A DNA stretch of 64,000 bases, taken from positions 62,001-126,000 of the forward strand of contig NZ_JACHXO010000006.1 of NCBI RefSeq assembly GCF_014192155.1. The letters are read 5' to 3'. Below, piece by piece: positions 51,413 through 60,110 of the stretch (its first letter is position 1; the number at the start of each line of letters is the position of its first letter). Below the pieces are notes generated by a model that was given only the letters and a program-made list of their open reading frames with translations, was not told the origin of the DNA and did not search any database. Origin of the DNA: Roseateles terrae. GTDB lineage: Bacteria > Pseudomonadota > Gammaproteobacteria > Burkholderiales > Burkholderiaceae_C. The position numbers and the translations under genes were made by a program.

Positions 51413-53083
51413 TCAATCGAGCGTGTCGCCTTCGCCGTCTTCCGCGCCGGATGCCAGCGCCTGCGCATGGCGCTCTCGCTTGGCGGCGTACATGGCCGCG
51501 TCGCTGCGGGCCAGCCAGGTCTGAAGCGTGTCGCCGTCCTGACGCTGGGCTGCGCCGATGCTGACGCTGACCGCCAATCCGTCGGCGATGGCGCTCCAGT
51601 CATGGGCCTTCACCGCGCTGCACAGACGCTCACACGCCTGCTGCGCCACGTCCTCCGTGGCACCGCGCAGCAGCAGCACGAATTCGTCGCCGGCCAGTCG
51701 AGCCGCCAGATCCTGCTCCCGCACATGCAGCCGCATCAGCCGGGCGATCTGGCTCAACACCTGGTCGCCGACCAGATGTGAATGGCGGTCGTTGACCTGC
51801 TTGAAGTGGTCCACATCGATCAGCGCCACACTGACCACACCGCCGGCACGCAGCACCGATTCGGCCTGCGCCTCGAAGCTCCGCCGGTTGGCCAGGCCCG
51901 TCAGCGGATCTTCCATCGACAGCTTCTCCAGCCGCTGCGCCTGATCCGCCAGCTGGGCGCGGTCCCGTTCACTGCGACGCGCATCGAGCTGCCACTGCAC
52001 CGCTTCGGCCCGACTGTCCAGGCTGGCGATGCGCACCCGCGCCTCGCGCTCCCGCAGGGCGCGCATCCGCTGCAGGGCCCGCTGCGGCTGGCCCTGCTGT
52101 TCCTCGATCTGGCTGGCAATCAACTCCCCGAGCTGTGCCAGCGGCTCATGCTGCACCGCATCGGCCTGCGCCACGAGCTGCGACGCCGCACGCCGCGCCT
52201 GCGGCCACAGGCGCCGAGACCAGGCCAGCTCCGCCTGCACCCAGGCCGCCAGCGCCGCGAGCCAATGACGGTCGCCTCCCGGGAGCAGGGCCAGGGCTTG
52301 CTGGAACTCCGGCTGCGCCAATCCCGACGCGCCCTTCCAGATCTGGGCGAGTGTCTGCATCAGCGTCCACCAGCACTGGGCTTCGCCAGCCAGCTCGCCG
52401 GTCACGCCGCCGACGGCCCCTTCCAGCACCTCACCCAGCAGGTGACGGGCATTGATCAGGTGGGCTTCCAGCGCGCCGAGAGCGGGCAACTGGCCGCGCT
52501 GCTCCCGCTCGCCCGCCAGGCGGAGCAACTCGCCGGTGGCCAGCCAGAGACAGGCTGCCAGGGGCGTCTGCCGGGGCTTGCAGGCATTGGCGGCATCCGC
52601 AGCCTGCCGTAGCACCTGCTGCGCCGGCTCGAAGCTGCGGGCCCAGACATAACAGGCGCCGAGGTCCTGCAGCGCCACCACCTGGGCCACGCCGCTCTCC
52701 TGCGACTGCGCCAGTCGCAGGCCCAGCAACGCGGCCTCGATCGCTTCTTCATGATGGCCAGCCAGGGAGGCGGTATGCGCCAGTACCGACAGCGCGCCCG
52801 CCTCGCCCGCGGGGTCACCGACGTGACGGAACAGCCGTGCGGCCAGCTCACAGCGGGGCCGGGCGTCACGCGGGCGGTGCAGGGCACGGTCGCAGCGGGC
52901 CAGGTGCAGCAGCGCCTGGGCCTGATGGGCACGGTCGCCAGCCTCCAGAGCGAGCAGCAGCCATTCCTCGCCGGGCGCCTGCGCGGCCAGCGCATCCCCG
53001 GACTGCAGGGCAGCCTGAGCCAGTTGGGCGGCGTTGAGAAGGTCCACGGTGGAAGCGCTGAAGCGGTCGGAGGGTGAGGTCAT
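51413..53083 (-). CDS. Diguanylate cyclase with TPR-like N-terminal region
   Basis: 556 residues, no signal or membrane helix. The N-terminal 370 residues are Ala/Leu-rich helical repeats of TPR type (EAGALSVLAHTASLAGHHEE, ALQDLGACYVWARSFEPAQQ), then a coiled segment, then a GGDEF domain (LSMEDPLTGLANRRSFEAQ, VALIDVDHFKQVNDRHSHLV). The active-site loop reads RLAGDEF instead of GGDEF; AGDEF variants may still be active. It lacks an obvious RxxD inhibitory site in the usual place. The start overlaps the upstream LysR gene (ATGA). Likely makes c-di-GMP in the cytosol in response to protein partners. Confidence 0.88.
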   Translation of the reverse strand: MTSPSDRFSASTVDLLNAAQLAQAALQSGDALAAQAPGEEWLLLALEAGDRAHQAQALLHLARCDRALHRPRDARPRCELAARLFRHVGDPAGEAGALSVLAHTASLAGHHEEAIEAALLGLRLAQSQESGVAQVVALQDLGACYVWARSFEPAQQVLRQAADAANACKPRQTPLAACLWLATGELLRLAGEREQRGQLPALGALEAHLINARHLLGEVLEGAVGGVTGELAGEAQCWWTLMQTLAQIWKGASGLAQPEFQQALALLPGGDRHWLAALAAWVQAELAWSRRLWPQARRAASQLVAQADAVQHEPLAQLGELIASQIEEQQGQPQRALQRMRALREREARVRIASLDSRAEAVQWQLDARRSERDRAQLADQAQRLEKLSMEDPLTGLANRRSFEAQAESVLRAGGVVSVALIDVDHFKQVNDRHSHLVGDQVLSQIARLMRLHVREQDLAARLAGDEFVLLLRGATEDVAQQACERLCSAVKAHDWSAIADGLAVSVSIGAAQRQDGDTLQTWLARSDAAMYAAKRERHAQALASGAEDGEGDTLD

Positions 53084-54045
53084 GCGGCCGTCGAGCTGCC
53101 TTCCGGGTGGCCGATGCTGCCCCCGGAGAATAACGGGATCAGGCGGGGGGCCATCAGATCCGCCAGCCATTGCATGAACACCTGCACCCGGCGCGGCAAC
53201 TGGCGCCGGTGCGGATAGAGCAGATGCACCGGCATCGGCGCCGCACGGTGGTGCGGCAACACCTCGCGCAGGCGCCCTTTGTCCACCTCGCCGTCATTGC
53301 CCCGGCGCGGCACCTGCACCAGCCCCAGTCCCGCGAGGCAGGCACCGATGTAGGCCTCTGAATTGTTGACCGTCAGGCTGCCGGCCATGGGCACGACGTG
53401 CACCCCTCCCTGCTCGTCCTGCCATTCAAAACCGGCAGGACGCTGACCCAGCAGCGGCGCGTAATGAATGAGTTGATGACTGGCCAGATCGTCCAGCGAG
53501 TGGGGCTCGCCGTGCCGCGCCAGATAGTCGGCGCTGGCCAGGTTGACCATCTCCAGCGCCCCCAGCGGTCGGGCGACGAGGCTGGAATCGTTCAGTGGTC
53601 CCACCCGGAGCACGCAGTCAAAGCCCTCGCGCACCACATCCACCCGGCGGTCGGTGCTGCTGAGTTCCAGCTCGATACCCGGATGCGCCTCGAAGAAGGC
53701 GGGCAAGGCGGGCGTCAGCAGGTCCCGCGCCAATCGCAGGGGGATGTCCACCCGCAGCCGCCCGGTCAGCGCCGTCGCGGTGGGCTGGAACATCGTCTGC
53801 AGGTCCCCCAGGTCCGAAAGCAGGTCCAGGCACCGCTCGAGGCAGGCCTGGCCATCCTGGGTCAATTGCACCCGCCGCGTCGTCCGGTGAAACAGACGCG
53901 TACCCAGCGACGCCTCCAGCCGCTGCACCGCCGTGGAAACACTGGCCTTGGGCACGCCCAGGCTGAGCGCCGCCTGGGTGAAGCTGGAAAGCTCCGCCAC
54001 CTTGACGAAAACCTGCAAGGTATCCAGTGAAGGAAGGGCATTCAT
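53080..54045 (-). CDS. LysR-family transcriptional regulator
   Basis: 321 residues. The HTH is at residues 6-65 (LDTLQVFVKVAELSSFTQAA, VPKASVSTAVQRLEASLGTR), followed by a periplasmic-binding-like effector domain (LTGRLRVDIPLRLARDLLTP, GFDCVLRVGPLNDSSLVARP). It diverges from an SDR gene across 107 bp holding a 19-bp perfect inverted repeat next to its own start, the usual layout for auto-repression and SDR control. Downstream it is translationally coupled to a diguanylate cyclase. Confidence 0.93.
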   Translation of the reverse strand: MNALPSLDTLQVFVKVAELSSFTQAALSLGVPKASVSTAVQRLEASLGTRLFHRTTRRVQLTQDGQACLERCLDLLSDLGDLQTMFQPTATALTGRLRVDIPLRLARDLLTPALPAFFEAHPGIELELSSTDRRVDVVREGFDCVLRVGPLNDSSLVARPLGALEMVNLASADYLARHGEPHSLDDLASHQLIHYAPLLGQRPAGFEWQDEQGGVHVVPMAGSLTVNNSEAYIGACLAGLGLVQVPRRGNDGEVDKGRLREVLPHHRAAPMPVHLLYPHRRQLPRRVQVFMQWLADLMAPRLIPLFSGGSIGHPEGSSTAA

Positions 54046-54046
54046 T

Positions 54047-54065
54047 TGTTCATTATGGATGAACA
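54047..54065. promoter_or_regulatory. Inverted repeat TGTTCAT-N5-ATGAACA, LysR operator candidate
   Basis: Perfect 7-bp arms with 5-bp spacer, immediately upstream of the LysR start codon. It contains a T-N11-A core as expected for LysR boxes. Confidence 0.65.
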
Positions 54066-54152
54066 GTCAAATCAATCGGCGGCGATTTATCTGACTCGCA
54101 TCGATCAATAGAGTTCAGGGCATCCCTTCCACCCGCCTCTCTGGAGACCGAT

Positions 54153-54926
54153 ATGAGCAACGCTTCCACTCCCCGCCCCATTGCCCTGATTACCGGCAGC
54201 AGCCGCGGTCTGGGCCGCAGCGCCGCCCTGCATCTGCCGGCCAGGGGCATTGACGTGATCGTGACCTACCGCAGCCGTCAGGACGAGGCCCAGTCCGTGG
54301 TCAAGCAGATCGAAGCCCAGGGCGGACGCGCTGCGGCGCTGGCCCTGGACGTCAGCCAGACAGCCGGCTTCCCGGCCTTCGTGCAATCGCTGCGCGAGCT
54401 GCTCGCCCGCCACTGGCAACGCGACACCATCGACCATCTGGTCAACAACGGCGGCACCGGCCTGCACCTGCCGGTGGCCGACACGACCGAAGCCCAGTTC
54501 GACGAGTTGATGAACACCCACCTCAAGGGCCCGTTCTTCCTGACGCAGGCCCTGCTGCCGGTGATCCGGGACGGCGGCAGCATCCTGAACATTTCGTCCG
54601 GTCTGACCCGCTTCTCGGTGCCGGGTTACGGTGCCTACGCCACGATGAAGGGCGGGCTGGAGGTGCTGTCGCGTTATCTGGCCAAGGAACTGGGTCCTCG
54701 CGGCATCCGCGTCAATTCCATGGCGCCTGGCGCCGTGGAAACGGACTTCAACGGCGGCGCCCTGCGCAGCAACGTGGAGCTGAACCGCTTTGTGTCCGGC
54801 GTGACGGCGCTGGGTCGCGCCGGCCTTCCTGACGACATCGGACCGGTCGTGGCCTCGCTGCTGTCGCAGGACAGCCACTGGATTTCAGGTCAGCGCATCG
54901 AGGCCAGCGGCGGCATGTTCCTGTAA
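54153..54926 (+). CDS. SDR-family NAD(P)-dependent oxidoreductase
   Basis: 257 residues, classical short-chain dehydrogenase. The dinucleotide motif TGSSRGLG is at residues 14-21, NNGG (variant of NNAG) near 106, catalytic Ser in ILNISSGLT, and Y-x3-K as YGAYATMKGG. The C-terminus GGMFL fits the family. Arg near the end of beta-2 (TYRSRQDEAQ) suggests NADPH. Substrate unknown; probably induced through the divergent LysR protein. Confidence 0.92.
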   Translation: MSNASTPRPIALITGSSRGLGRSAALHLPARGIDVIVTYRSRQDEAQSVVKQIEAQGGRAAALALDVSQTAGFPAFVQSLRELLARHWQRDTIDHLVNNGGTGLHLPVADTTEAQFDELMNTHLKGPFFLTQALLPVIRDGGSILNISSGLTRFSVPGYGAYATMKGGLEVLSRYLAKELGPRGIRVNSMAPGAVETDFNGGALRSNVELNRFVSGVTALGRAGLPDDIGPVVASLLSQDSHWISGQRIEASGGMFL

Positions 54927-54936
54927 GCATCGCGCG

Positions 54937-54977
54937 CTGCCGCCGCCCGCTCCACTTTCCGGGACGGGCGGTGGCAG
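54937..54977. terminator. Hairpin between convergent SDR and livF
   Basis: CTGCCGCCGCCCG and CGGGCGGTGGCAG form a 13-bp stem with one G-U pair and a 15-base loop. It lacks T-tracts on either side, but its position between convergent genes suggests a shared termination or blocking role. Confidence 0.5.
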
Positions 54978-54998
54978 GGGCGCATGCAGCGTAGGCGC

Positions 54999-55721
54999 TC
55001 AGTGACCGCCGCCGAGATAGGCCGCCTTCACGGCAGGATCGGTCCGAAGCTTTTCGGCCGGTCCGTGCAGGGAGATGCGGCCGTTCTCCAGCACATAACC
55101 GTAGTCGGCCACGGCCAGTGCGGCGGCGGCAAACTGCTCCACCAGCAGCATCGTCACGCCCTGGGCCTTGAGCCGCTCGATGATGCGGAACACTTCCTCC
55201 ACCAGGATGGGCGCCAGGCCCATCGACGGCTCGTCCAGCAGCACCACCTCCGGATTCAGCATCGTCGCCCGCGCCATCGCCAGCATCTGCTGCTCACCGC
55301 CGGACAAGGTGCCCGCCAGCTGCTGACGCCGCTCTTTCAGCCGCGGGAACAGCTCCATCGCCCGCTCTAGGTCCGCCTCCACATCGCCGCGCGGGCGCGC
55401 CCCGGTGTAGCGCGGAAATGCGCCCAGCCGCAGGTTGTCCGTCACCGTCATGGTGGCAAACACCCGCCGTCCTTCCGGTGAATGGGCCAGGCCCAGACGG
55501 GCGATGTGATACGACTCGAGGCCGTCGATGCGGCGGCCATTGAGGGTGATCTGGCCCGCACTGGGCGCGATCATCCCGGACACCGCCCGCATGGTGGTGG
55601 TCTTGCCGGCACCGTTGCTGCCGATCAGCGTCACCACCCGACCCTTGGGCACCTCGATGGAAATGCCGTGCAGCACCTCCACCTTGCCGTAGCCCGCATG
55701 CAATTGATCAATCTTCAACAT
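54999..55721 (-). CDS. livF: Branched-chain amino acid ABC transporter ATPase LivF
   Basis: 240 residues. Walker A GSNGAGKTT, signature LSGGEQQMLAMARA, Walker B VVLLDEPSMGLAP, and the LivF-typical EGRRVFATMTVTDNLRLGAF. Works with the LivMG fusion and LivH. Last gene of the transporter operon, 19 bp after livMG. Confidence 0.93.
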   Translation of the reverse strand: MLKIDQLHAGYGKVEVLHGISIEVPKGRVVTLIGSNGAGKTTTMRAVSGMIAPSAGQITLNGRRIDGLESYHIARLGLAHSPEGRRVFATMTVTDNLRLGAFPRYTGARPRGDVEADLERAMELFPRLKERRQQLAGTLSGGEQQMLAMARATMLNPEVVLLDEPSMGLAPILVEEVFRIIERLKAQGVTMLLVEQFAAAALAVADYGYVLENGRISLHGPAEKLRTDPAVKAAYLGGGH

Positions 55722-55740
55722 GGCTGTGGGGTCCTCGCTG

Positions 55741-57663
55741 TCAGGCTGCCTGGCCGCCGAGGTAGGCCTCGATGACCTTGGGATCGGCCTGCACGTCGGC
55801 CGGCCGGCCTTCTGCGATCTTCTGTCCGAAGTCCAGCACCGACACCGTGTCGCAGATGCCCATGACCACGTCCATGTGGTGCTCGATCAGGATCACGGTG
55901 ATGCCGTGGTCGCGGATCTTGCCGATGATGCGCATCAGCTCCTTGATGTCCGGTGCCGTCAGACCGGCGGCGGGTTCGTCCAGCAGCAGCAGTTGCGGAT
56001 CCAGCGCCAGCGCGCGGGCGATTTCCAGCAGACGTTGCTTGCCGTAGGGCAGGTTGCGGGCTTCCTCGCTGGCGAGGCTGCCCAGGCCCACGAAGTCCAG
56101 CAGGCCTTGGGCGCGGGCCTGCGCAGCCTTGTCCTCATGCAGGTACTTCGGCATGTGCAGCGCCACGTTCAGCAGGTGGCTGCGGAAGCTGTGATGCAGG
56201 CCCACCATCACGTTGTGCAGAGCGCTCATCTCACCGAAGAGCTGCACGTTCTGGAAGGTGCGGGCAATGCCGGACAGGGCGATGTGGGAGGAGGTGCGCC
56301 CCACCAGCGAACCGCCCGAGAACTGCAGGCTGCCGGCCGTGGGCACATAGATGCCGGTGAGCACATTCATCATGGTGCTTTTGCCGGAGCCGTTGGGTCC
56401 GATCAGCCCGTGGATGCTGCCGCGTCGCACCTGCAGATCGACCTGGTTCAGGGCCTTGAGCCCACCGAACTGCATCAGCACGCCCTTGGCATCCAGCAGC
56501 ACCTCGCCATGACCGGCAGCGGCCTGGGAGATGGCGTCCGAGCCGCTGGCGGCCACCGGCGCCGAATCGCCGATCGGCTTGGCCTTGATCCGCAGGGCCT
56601 GCCGCACAAAGCCGACGATGCCGTCCTGCAAGTAATAGACGACGAACAGCGTGATCAGGCCAAAGACGGAGAGACGCCAGTCGGTCATCGTCTCCAGCAC
56701 GAATGACAACCCTGCCAGCGCGATGCTGCCCACCACCGGAATCACCGCCTGCGCCGGCGTCACCTTCTCGCGCTTGAGCGCCACGCCTGTGGCCACCGCC
56801 ACGATCACGGCAAACAGCACCGACACCCAGCGGAACAGCGACAGGTCGTCGAGCAGCTTCGGCAGCAGCACGATGATGGTCGCGCCGAGCAGCGCGCCGG
56901 TGCGGGTCTTGCGGCCGCCCATGATGATGGCCAGCAGGAAGAGCACCGTCAGCTCGAAGTTGTAGGTGTTGGGCGAGATGTATTGCTCGGAGTAGGCATA
57001 CAGCGCACCAGCCAGGCCGGCCAGCCCCGCGCTGATCACGAAGGCATAGACCTTGTAGCGATAGACCGAAACGCCCATGCAGTCCGAGGCCACGGGACTG
57101 CCGCGCAGGGCCTCGAAGGCGCGGCCCAGATGCGATCTCAGCACACGGTGCACAAAGATCAGCGAGGCGATCAGCAACACCGCCACGAGCCAGTAGTACT
57201 CCGTCTCATCCATCGGATGGCCGAAGAACGAGGGCTTGGTCAGCGTGATGCCCATCGGACCGTTGGTGAGGAAGTCCATCTCGTTGATCAGGATCTGCAC
57301 GATGGTGCCGAAGGCCAGCGTCACCATCGCCAGATACGGCCCGGTCACCCGCAGGGCCGGCAGAGCCAGCAGCGCGCCGAAGATGGCGGTGACGATCACC
57401 GCGATGGGCAGCGTCATCAGCACCGGCGCATCCATCTTCATGATCAGCACCCCGGCGGTGTAGGCGCCAATGCCAAAGAGCCCGGCATGGCCCAGCGACA
57501 CCTGTCCCGTATAGCCCACCACGATGTCCAGACCAAACAGCACGATCGCATAGATCATGATGGTCTCGACCAGGTGGATGTAATACGGATTGCCCGACAC
57601 CAGCGGGAAGCCGAACAGCAGAACCACGGCCACCAGGCCGGCGACAAGTTTCTTGGCGTTCAT
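55741..57663 (-). CDS. Fused branched-chain amino acid permease-ATPase (LivM-LivG)
   Basis: 640 residues joining two proteins that are often separate. Residues 1 to about 340 are LivM permease with GYTGQVSLGHAGLFGIGAYT near 50 and a cytosolic coupling loop (HLGRAFEALRGSPVASDCMG). After a linker comes LivG: Walker A GPNGSGKST near 425, GIARTFQNVQLFGEM, LPYGKQRLLEIARAL in place of LSGGQ, and Walker B LLLLDEPAAGLT. Overlaps livH by 4 bp. Fusion fixes the permease:ATPase ratio. Substrate may be leucine-type amino acids or other small molecules. Confidence 0.93.
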   Translation of the reverse strand: MNAKKLVAGLVAVVLLFGFPLVSGNPYYIHLVETIMIYAIVLFGLDIVVGYTGQVSLGHAGLFGIGAYTAGVLIMKMDAPVLMTLPIAVIVTAIFGALLALPALRVTGPYLAMVTLAFGTIVQILINEMDFLTNGPMGITLTKPSFFGHPMDETEYYWLVAVLLIASLIFVHRVLRSHLGRAFEALRGSPVASDCMGVSVYRYKVYAFVISAGLAGLAGALYAYSEQYISPNTYNFELTVLFLLAIIMGGRKTRTGALLGATIIVLLPKLLDDLSLFRWVSVLFAVIVAVATGVALKREKVTPAQAVIPVVGSIALAGLSFVLETMTDWRLSVFGLITLFVVYYLQDGIVGFVRQALRIKAKPIGDSAPVAASGSDAISQAAAGHGEVLLDAKGVLMQFGGLKALNQVDLQVRRGSIHGLIGPNGSGKSTMMNVLTGIYVPTAGSLQFSGGSLVGRTSSHIALSGIARTFQNVQLFGEMSALHNVMVGLHHSFRSHLLNVALHMPKYLHEDKAAQARAQGLLDFVGLGSLASEEARNLPYGKQRLLEIARALALDPQLLLLDEPAAGLTAPDIKELMRIIGKIRDHGITVILIEHHMDVVMGICDTVSVLDFGQKIAEGRPADVQADPKVIEAYLGGQAA

Positions 57664-58538
57664 ACTTTCTTGATCGCAGTCTTGCCAAAGAGACCCGCCG
57701 GCTTCACAGCCAGCACGATGAGCAGCAGCACCAGGCCCGGCACGTCCTTGTAGCCGGTGGAGAGGTAAAAGCCCGTGGTCGTTTCCGCGATGCCGAGGAT
57801 GATGCCGCCCACGATGATGCCCATGCCCGAGGTCAGCCCGCCAATGATGGCCACGGCAAAGGCCTTGAGGCCCAGCACCGCGCCCATGGTCGCGCCCGTC
57901 AGCGTCAGCGGCGCAATCAGCACGCCGGCAAAGGCGGCGGTCAGCGACGAGAGCGCATATGAGAAGGTGATTACCAGCCCGGTGTTGATGCCCATCAGCT
58001 TGGCCGCGTCGCGGTCGTTGAAGGTGGCCACCACGGCCCGGCCGTAGATGGAACGGCGGTTGAACACTTCCACCGCCAGCATCATCAGCACCGCGCCCAC
58101 CACCACCAGGATTTCCATTGGCAGCACATTGGCACCGAGGAACTTCAGCGGGGCTTCCGGCAGCGGCGACGGGAAGCGCAGGTCATCCCGGCCCCAGACG
58201 TTTTCTGCAACGTTCTTGAAGATGATGCCCAGCGCGATGGTGGACATGATCCAGCCGAACTCGCTTTTGATCTTGATGGCGGGCCGCACGCCGATGCGCT
58301 CGACCACCGCGCCCTGCAGCGCGCCGAAGAGGCACACCAGCGGAATCATCAGCCAGTAGTTGACGCCGAAGCGGGTGACGAGGGTCAGGCCGACCAGCGC
58401 GCCCAGCATCAGGGCTTCACCCTGGCCGAAGTTCAGCGTGTCGGAGGTGGAAAAGGTCAGCTGGTAGCCGAAGGCGATGACCGCATAGATCATGCCGAGC
58501 GCGATGCCGCTGAACACCAGTTGAGTCAGGATCTGCAT
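57660..58538 (-). CDS. livH: Branched-chain amino acid ABC transporter permease LivH
   Basis: 292 residues, about eight helices. LivH marks: LVFSGIALGMIYAVIAFGYQ at the N-terminus, LNFGQGEALMLGALVGLTLV, RAVVATFNDRDAAKLMGINT (coupling loop) and LGLKAFAVAIIGGLTSGMGI. Located 104 bp after livK with a hairpin between, so expression is lower than livK by attenuation, as usual for such operons. Confidence 0.93.
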   Translation of the reverse strand: MQILTQLVFSGIALGMIYAVIAFGYQLTFSTSDTLNFGQGEALMLGALVGLTLVTRFGVNYWLMIPLVCLFGALQGAVVERIGVRPAIKIKSEFGWIMSTIALGIIFKNVAENVWGRDDLRFPSPLPEAPLKFLGANVLPMEILVVVGAVLMMLAVEVFNRRSIYGRAVVATFNDRDAAKLMGINTGLVITFSYALSSLTAAFAGVLIAPLTLTGATMGAVLGLKAFAVAIIGGLTSGMGIIVGGIILGIAETTTGFYLSTGYKDVPGLVLLLIVLAVKPAGLFGKTAIKKV

Positions 58539-58604
58539 ACCGGGTCCGGGACTGCTGACGCGACGGCGGCCACCGCAGGGCGGCTGAGGCCGACGTCACG
58601 AGTG

Positions 58605-58634
58605 AACAACAAAACGGCCGCTGAGGGCGGCCGT
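58605..58634 (-). terminator. Attenuator-like hairpin between livK and livH
   Basis: ACGGCCGC and GCGGCCGT with a 5-base loop; on the minus strand the stem is followed by TTTTGTTGTT. It would partially stop transcription after livK, letting the binding protein exceed the membrane parts. Confidence 0.75.
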
Positions 58635-58642
58635 GGCGGGGA

Positions 58643-59887
58643 TCACTTCTTCTGGCTGAGGGCGCCCTTGGCGTTGACGTCCTTGACGCGCACCTCGGAG
58701 GCCTTCTTGAAGTCGGTCTCGTAGGCGTAGACGACCCGCTGGCCCTTCACCTCGCCGAACACCGGGATGTTGGCGGTGATGGCTTCGTGGTCGGTCTTGG
58801 AGAAGGGCTTGTTGTAGGTGGTCACCACCCCTTCCACCGGCGTCTTCAGATCTTCCAGGGCGGCCTTGATCTTGGGGCCGTCGGTGCTGCCGGCCTGCTT
58901 GATGGCGGCGGCCAGCAGGTAGATGGAGTCGTAGCCCTGGGCGGCGGACACCGGCGAGTCGATGCGGCTGTTCTTCGGATTGAACGTCTTCAGATAGGCC
59001 ACGATGAAGGACTGGCGCTTGGGTGTCGTCGGCTCCTGGATGAAGGTCTGCGGCATGCGCGCACCTTCGCCGCCGGGGCCGGCGTTGTCGATGTAGTTGG
59101 CCATCGACAGGGTCCAGCTGCCAATCATCGGCACCTTCCAGCCCAGCTTGGTCATGCCGTTGGCGATCTGCGCCAGCTCGGGGCCGATGCCGTAGGTGAG
59201 CACCGCCTCAGCGCCGGCTTCCTTGGCCTTGAGCAGCTGCGCAGTCATGTCCACATCCTTGATGTTGAACTTTTCCACCGCGACGGGCTTGATGCCCTTG
59301 AGCTCCAGCGCCTTCTCCAGATCCTGACGGCCCAGCTGACCGTAGTTGGTGGAGTCGGCGAGGATGGCCACCTTCTTGAAGCCGCGGCGGCCCACCGCCT
59401 CTTCCACGATCATCGGCGCCTGGATGCTGTCGTGAGCGGCGTTGCGGAAGATGTAGTTGTCGGGCTGGTTGGCAAATTGCTGCGTGATGACGGAGCCGGT
59501 GGCCACGTTGTTCATCACCGGGATCTTGGCTTCCTGGTAGAAGCGCTGGGCGGCCAGGGCCACGCCGGTGTTGATGAAGCCGACGGTGGCGGCGACCTTC
59601 TCGCGGTTGATCAGCTCCTGGGCGATCTGGACACCGCGTTCATTCTTGGCTTCGTCGTCGCGTTCCACGAGCTGGATCTGGCGCCCCAGCACGCCGCCGC
59701 TGGCATTGATTTCCTGGGCGGCCAACCGGACGCCATCCCGCATGCTCACGCCCATGGAGGACGAACCTCCGGTGAAGGGACCGGCCACCCCGATCTTGAT
59801 GGGGTCGGCGGCCTGTGCACCAAAACTGGTCAGGGCCAGGGGAATGGCCAGCAGGGATACACCCATCCAACGCGCGCTGAACTTCAT
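58643..59887 (-). CDS. livK: Branched-chain amino acid ABC transporter substrate-binding protein
   Basis: 414 residues from ATG 59887 (ACGGAGACAA upstream). A signal peptide ending in FGAQAADP is followed by the type I binding-protein fold: IKIGVAGPFTGGSSSMGVSM, LAAQEINASGGVLGRQIQLV and ATVGFINTGVALAAQRFYQE. The A-D-P-I-K-I-G start and internal pattern are typical for LivK-like receptors; aromatic or dicarboxylate ligands are also known in the family. First gene of the liv operon. Confidence 0.93.
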   Translation of the reverse strand: MKFSARWMGVSLLAIPLALTSFGAQAADPIKIGVAGPFTGGSSSMGVSMRDGVRLAAQEINASGGVLGRQIQLVERDDEAKNERGVQIAQELINREKVAATVGFINTGVALAAQRFYQEAKIPVMNNVATGSVITQQFANQPDNYIFRNAAHDSIQAPMIVEEAVGRRGFKKVAILADSTNYGQLGRQDLEKALELKGIKPVAVEKFNIKDVDMTAQLLKAKEAGAEAVLTYGIGPELAQIANGMTKLGWKVPMIGSWTLSMANYIDNAGPGGEGARMPQTFIQEPTTPKRQSFIVAYLKTFNPKNSRIDSPVSAAQGYDSIYLLAAAIKQAGSTDGPKIKAALEDLKTPVEGVVTTYNKPFSKTDHEAITANIPVFGEVKGQRVVYAYETDFKKASEVRVKDVNAKGALSQKK

Positions 59888-60110
59888 GTTTTGTCTCCGT
59901 CTTTGGTCTCGTGAACATGAGGGCACTGAAAGCCGGGCGTCGCGACGTTGCACTCCGAACGAACGCGCGCGGCGTGGCAAGCCGGCCATCCTGGACGATG
60001 ATGAATCAATCCCGGCGAAATGCACACACATGAATACGTACTCGGAAACCCCAAGCGGAAGATTCAGCTTGGTGTCAGGGAGGGGCGGCTATGCGGGCCG
60101 CCATCTGGGT

